DNA of 7,652 bases, taken from the NCBI GenBank assembly GCA_008080615.1, contig VIKJ01000089.1, positions 1 to 7,652 on the forward strand. Reading direction: 5' to 3'. Numbering within the stretch: position 1 is the first letter of the stretch; each line of letters starts with the position of its first letter. Source of the DNA: Chitinophagaceae bacterium (GTDB lineage Bacteria > Bacteroidota > Bacteroidia > Chitinophagales > Chitinophagaceae). The position numbers were made by a program, and so were the translations under genes. Positions 7,311 to 7,652 of the stretch are shown piece by piece. Below the pieces are notes generated by a model. It did no database searches. It saw only the letters and a program-made list of their open reading frames with translations, and was not told where the DNA came from.

Positions 7311-7652
7311 TTACGCAATTTTTTGTGCCCAATAATCCAAATCTTCTTCCTTCAATAATGGTATAATTGGCTTTGATTTTTCCATTATCATACCACCATT
7401 TTTGGGAGCCCGATTCATGTCCTTTTACAAAATGCATTTCTTTAGTAAGCATGCCTTGTTCATTCCATTCTTTGCAAACACCTTCGTATTCATCATTCAA
7501 TAATTGATAATGAAATTGCAAGTGGCCATTTTCCCACCAGGTAAAATAGTTGCCTACTTTTTTACCATGCTCAAAAAATCGTTGCTCTTTTAAGTGATGC
7601 CCTGCATAATATTTTTTCCATTCGCCATGTTCTAAACCATTCAAGTATTGCT
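7282..7652 (-). CDS. MORN-repeat protein, YwqK-like, 5'-truncated by the window edge
   Basis: The frame is open to the right edge, reading QYLNGLEHGEWKKYY, so the TTG at 7644 is not the true start and the N-terminus is outside the window. Numbering from that TTG, MORN-like units (G-x-W/Y followed by a G-x-L/I turn) occur at NGLEHGEWKKYY (2-13), GKKVGNYFTWWENGHLQ (27-43), DEYEGVCKEWNEQGMLTKE (51-69) and GHESGSQKWWYDNGKIKANY (75-94). Proteins like this are often labelled YwqK-family antitoxins, but nothing here shows a toxin partner. The repeats usually form extended beta-hairpin arrays that bind lipids or proteins. The last 20 residues depart from the repeat: RFGLLGTKNC with Cys110, then VNVSDSIF. 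The gene overlaps the SCO lipoprotein start by 29 bp, so the pair is probably one transcript and the MORN protein may serve the same envelope or respiratory process. Confidence 0.82.
   Translation of the reverse strand, partial: QYLNGLEHGEWKKYYAGHHLKEQRFFEHGKKVGNYFTWWENGHLQFHYQLLNDEYEGVCKEWNEQGMLTKEMHFVKGHESGSQKWWYDNGKIKANYTIIEGRRFGLLGTKNCVNVSDSIFKY

Noticed and set aside
7282..7652. Toxin-antitoxin module from the YwqK name
   Set aside because: Only MORN repeats are present; the overlapping partner is a SCO lipoprotein, not a toxin, and the family label alone is weak evidence.

Overview
The window looks like an ordinary chromosomal stretch of an AT-rich member of the Bacteroidota, most likely a Chitinophagaceae-type bacterium. 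The assignment rests on family style: a periplasmic-TPR sensor histidine kinase, a LytTR response regulator, a Bacteroidota-type UvrA whose first zinc-binding Cys pair is absent, a short ECF sigma factor, and a lipoprotein SCO protein preceded by a MORN/YwqK-like gene. No tRNA, rRNA, CRISPR array, insertion sequence, prophage or defence gene is visible.

Layout. (1) 1-625, plus strand: the 3' part of a LytTR response regulator whose start lies outside the window. (2) 622-about 2915, minus strand: a TPR sensor histidine kinase, broken into two reading frames near 2262-2268 and lacking an ATG, GTG or TTG start ahead of its signal peptide. It converges on the regulator so tightly that the stop codons share bases, and a perfect 12-bp inverted repeat (601-612 / 625-636) flanks both stops. 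(3) 2978-5818, minus strand: uvrA, complete. (4) 5819-6031: a 213-bp divergent intergenic region. (5) 6032-6613, plus strand: an ECF sigma factor, ending at a strong bidirectional terminator (6615-6645). (6) 6648-7310, minus strand: a SCO1/SenC-type lipoprotein. (7) 7282-7652, minus strand: the 3' part of a MORN-repeat YwqK-like gene that overlaps the SCO start by 29 bp.

How the genes work together. UvrA is the damage-recognition ATPase of nucleotide excision repair and has no evident functional link to its neighbours. The kinase lies 60-odd bases downstream of uvrA on the same strand and could be co-transcribed with it. The MORN gene and the SCO gene form an overlapping, probably translationally coupled pair; SCO points to copper delivery to cytochrome oxidase or to thiol redox work in the cell envelope. 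The sigma factor has no anti-sigma gene beside it within the window.

I found no convincing new system. The points most worth checking are the broken kinase gene (real decay, sequencing error or recoding), the inverted repeat built into the ends of two convergent genes, and the conserved-looking non-MORN tail of the YwqK-like protein.
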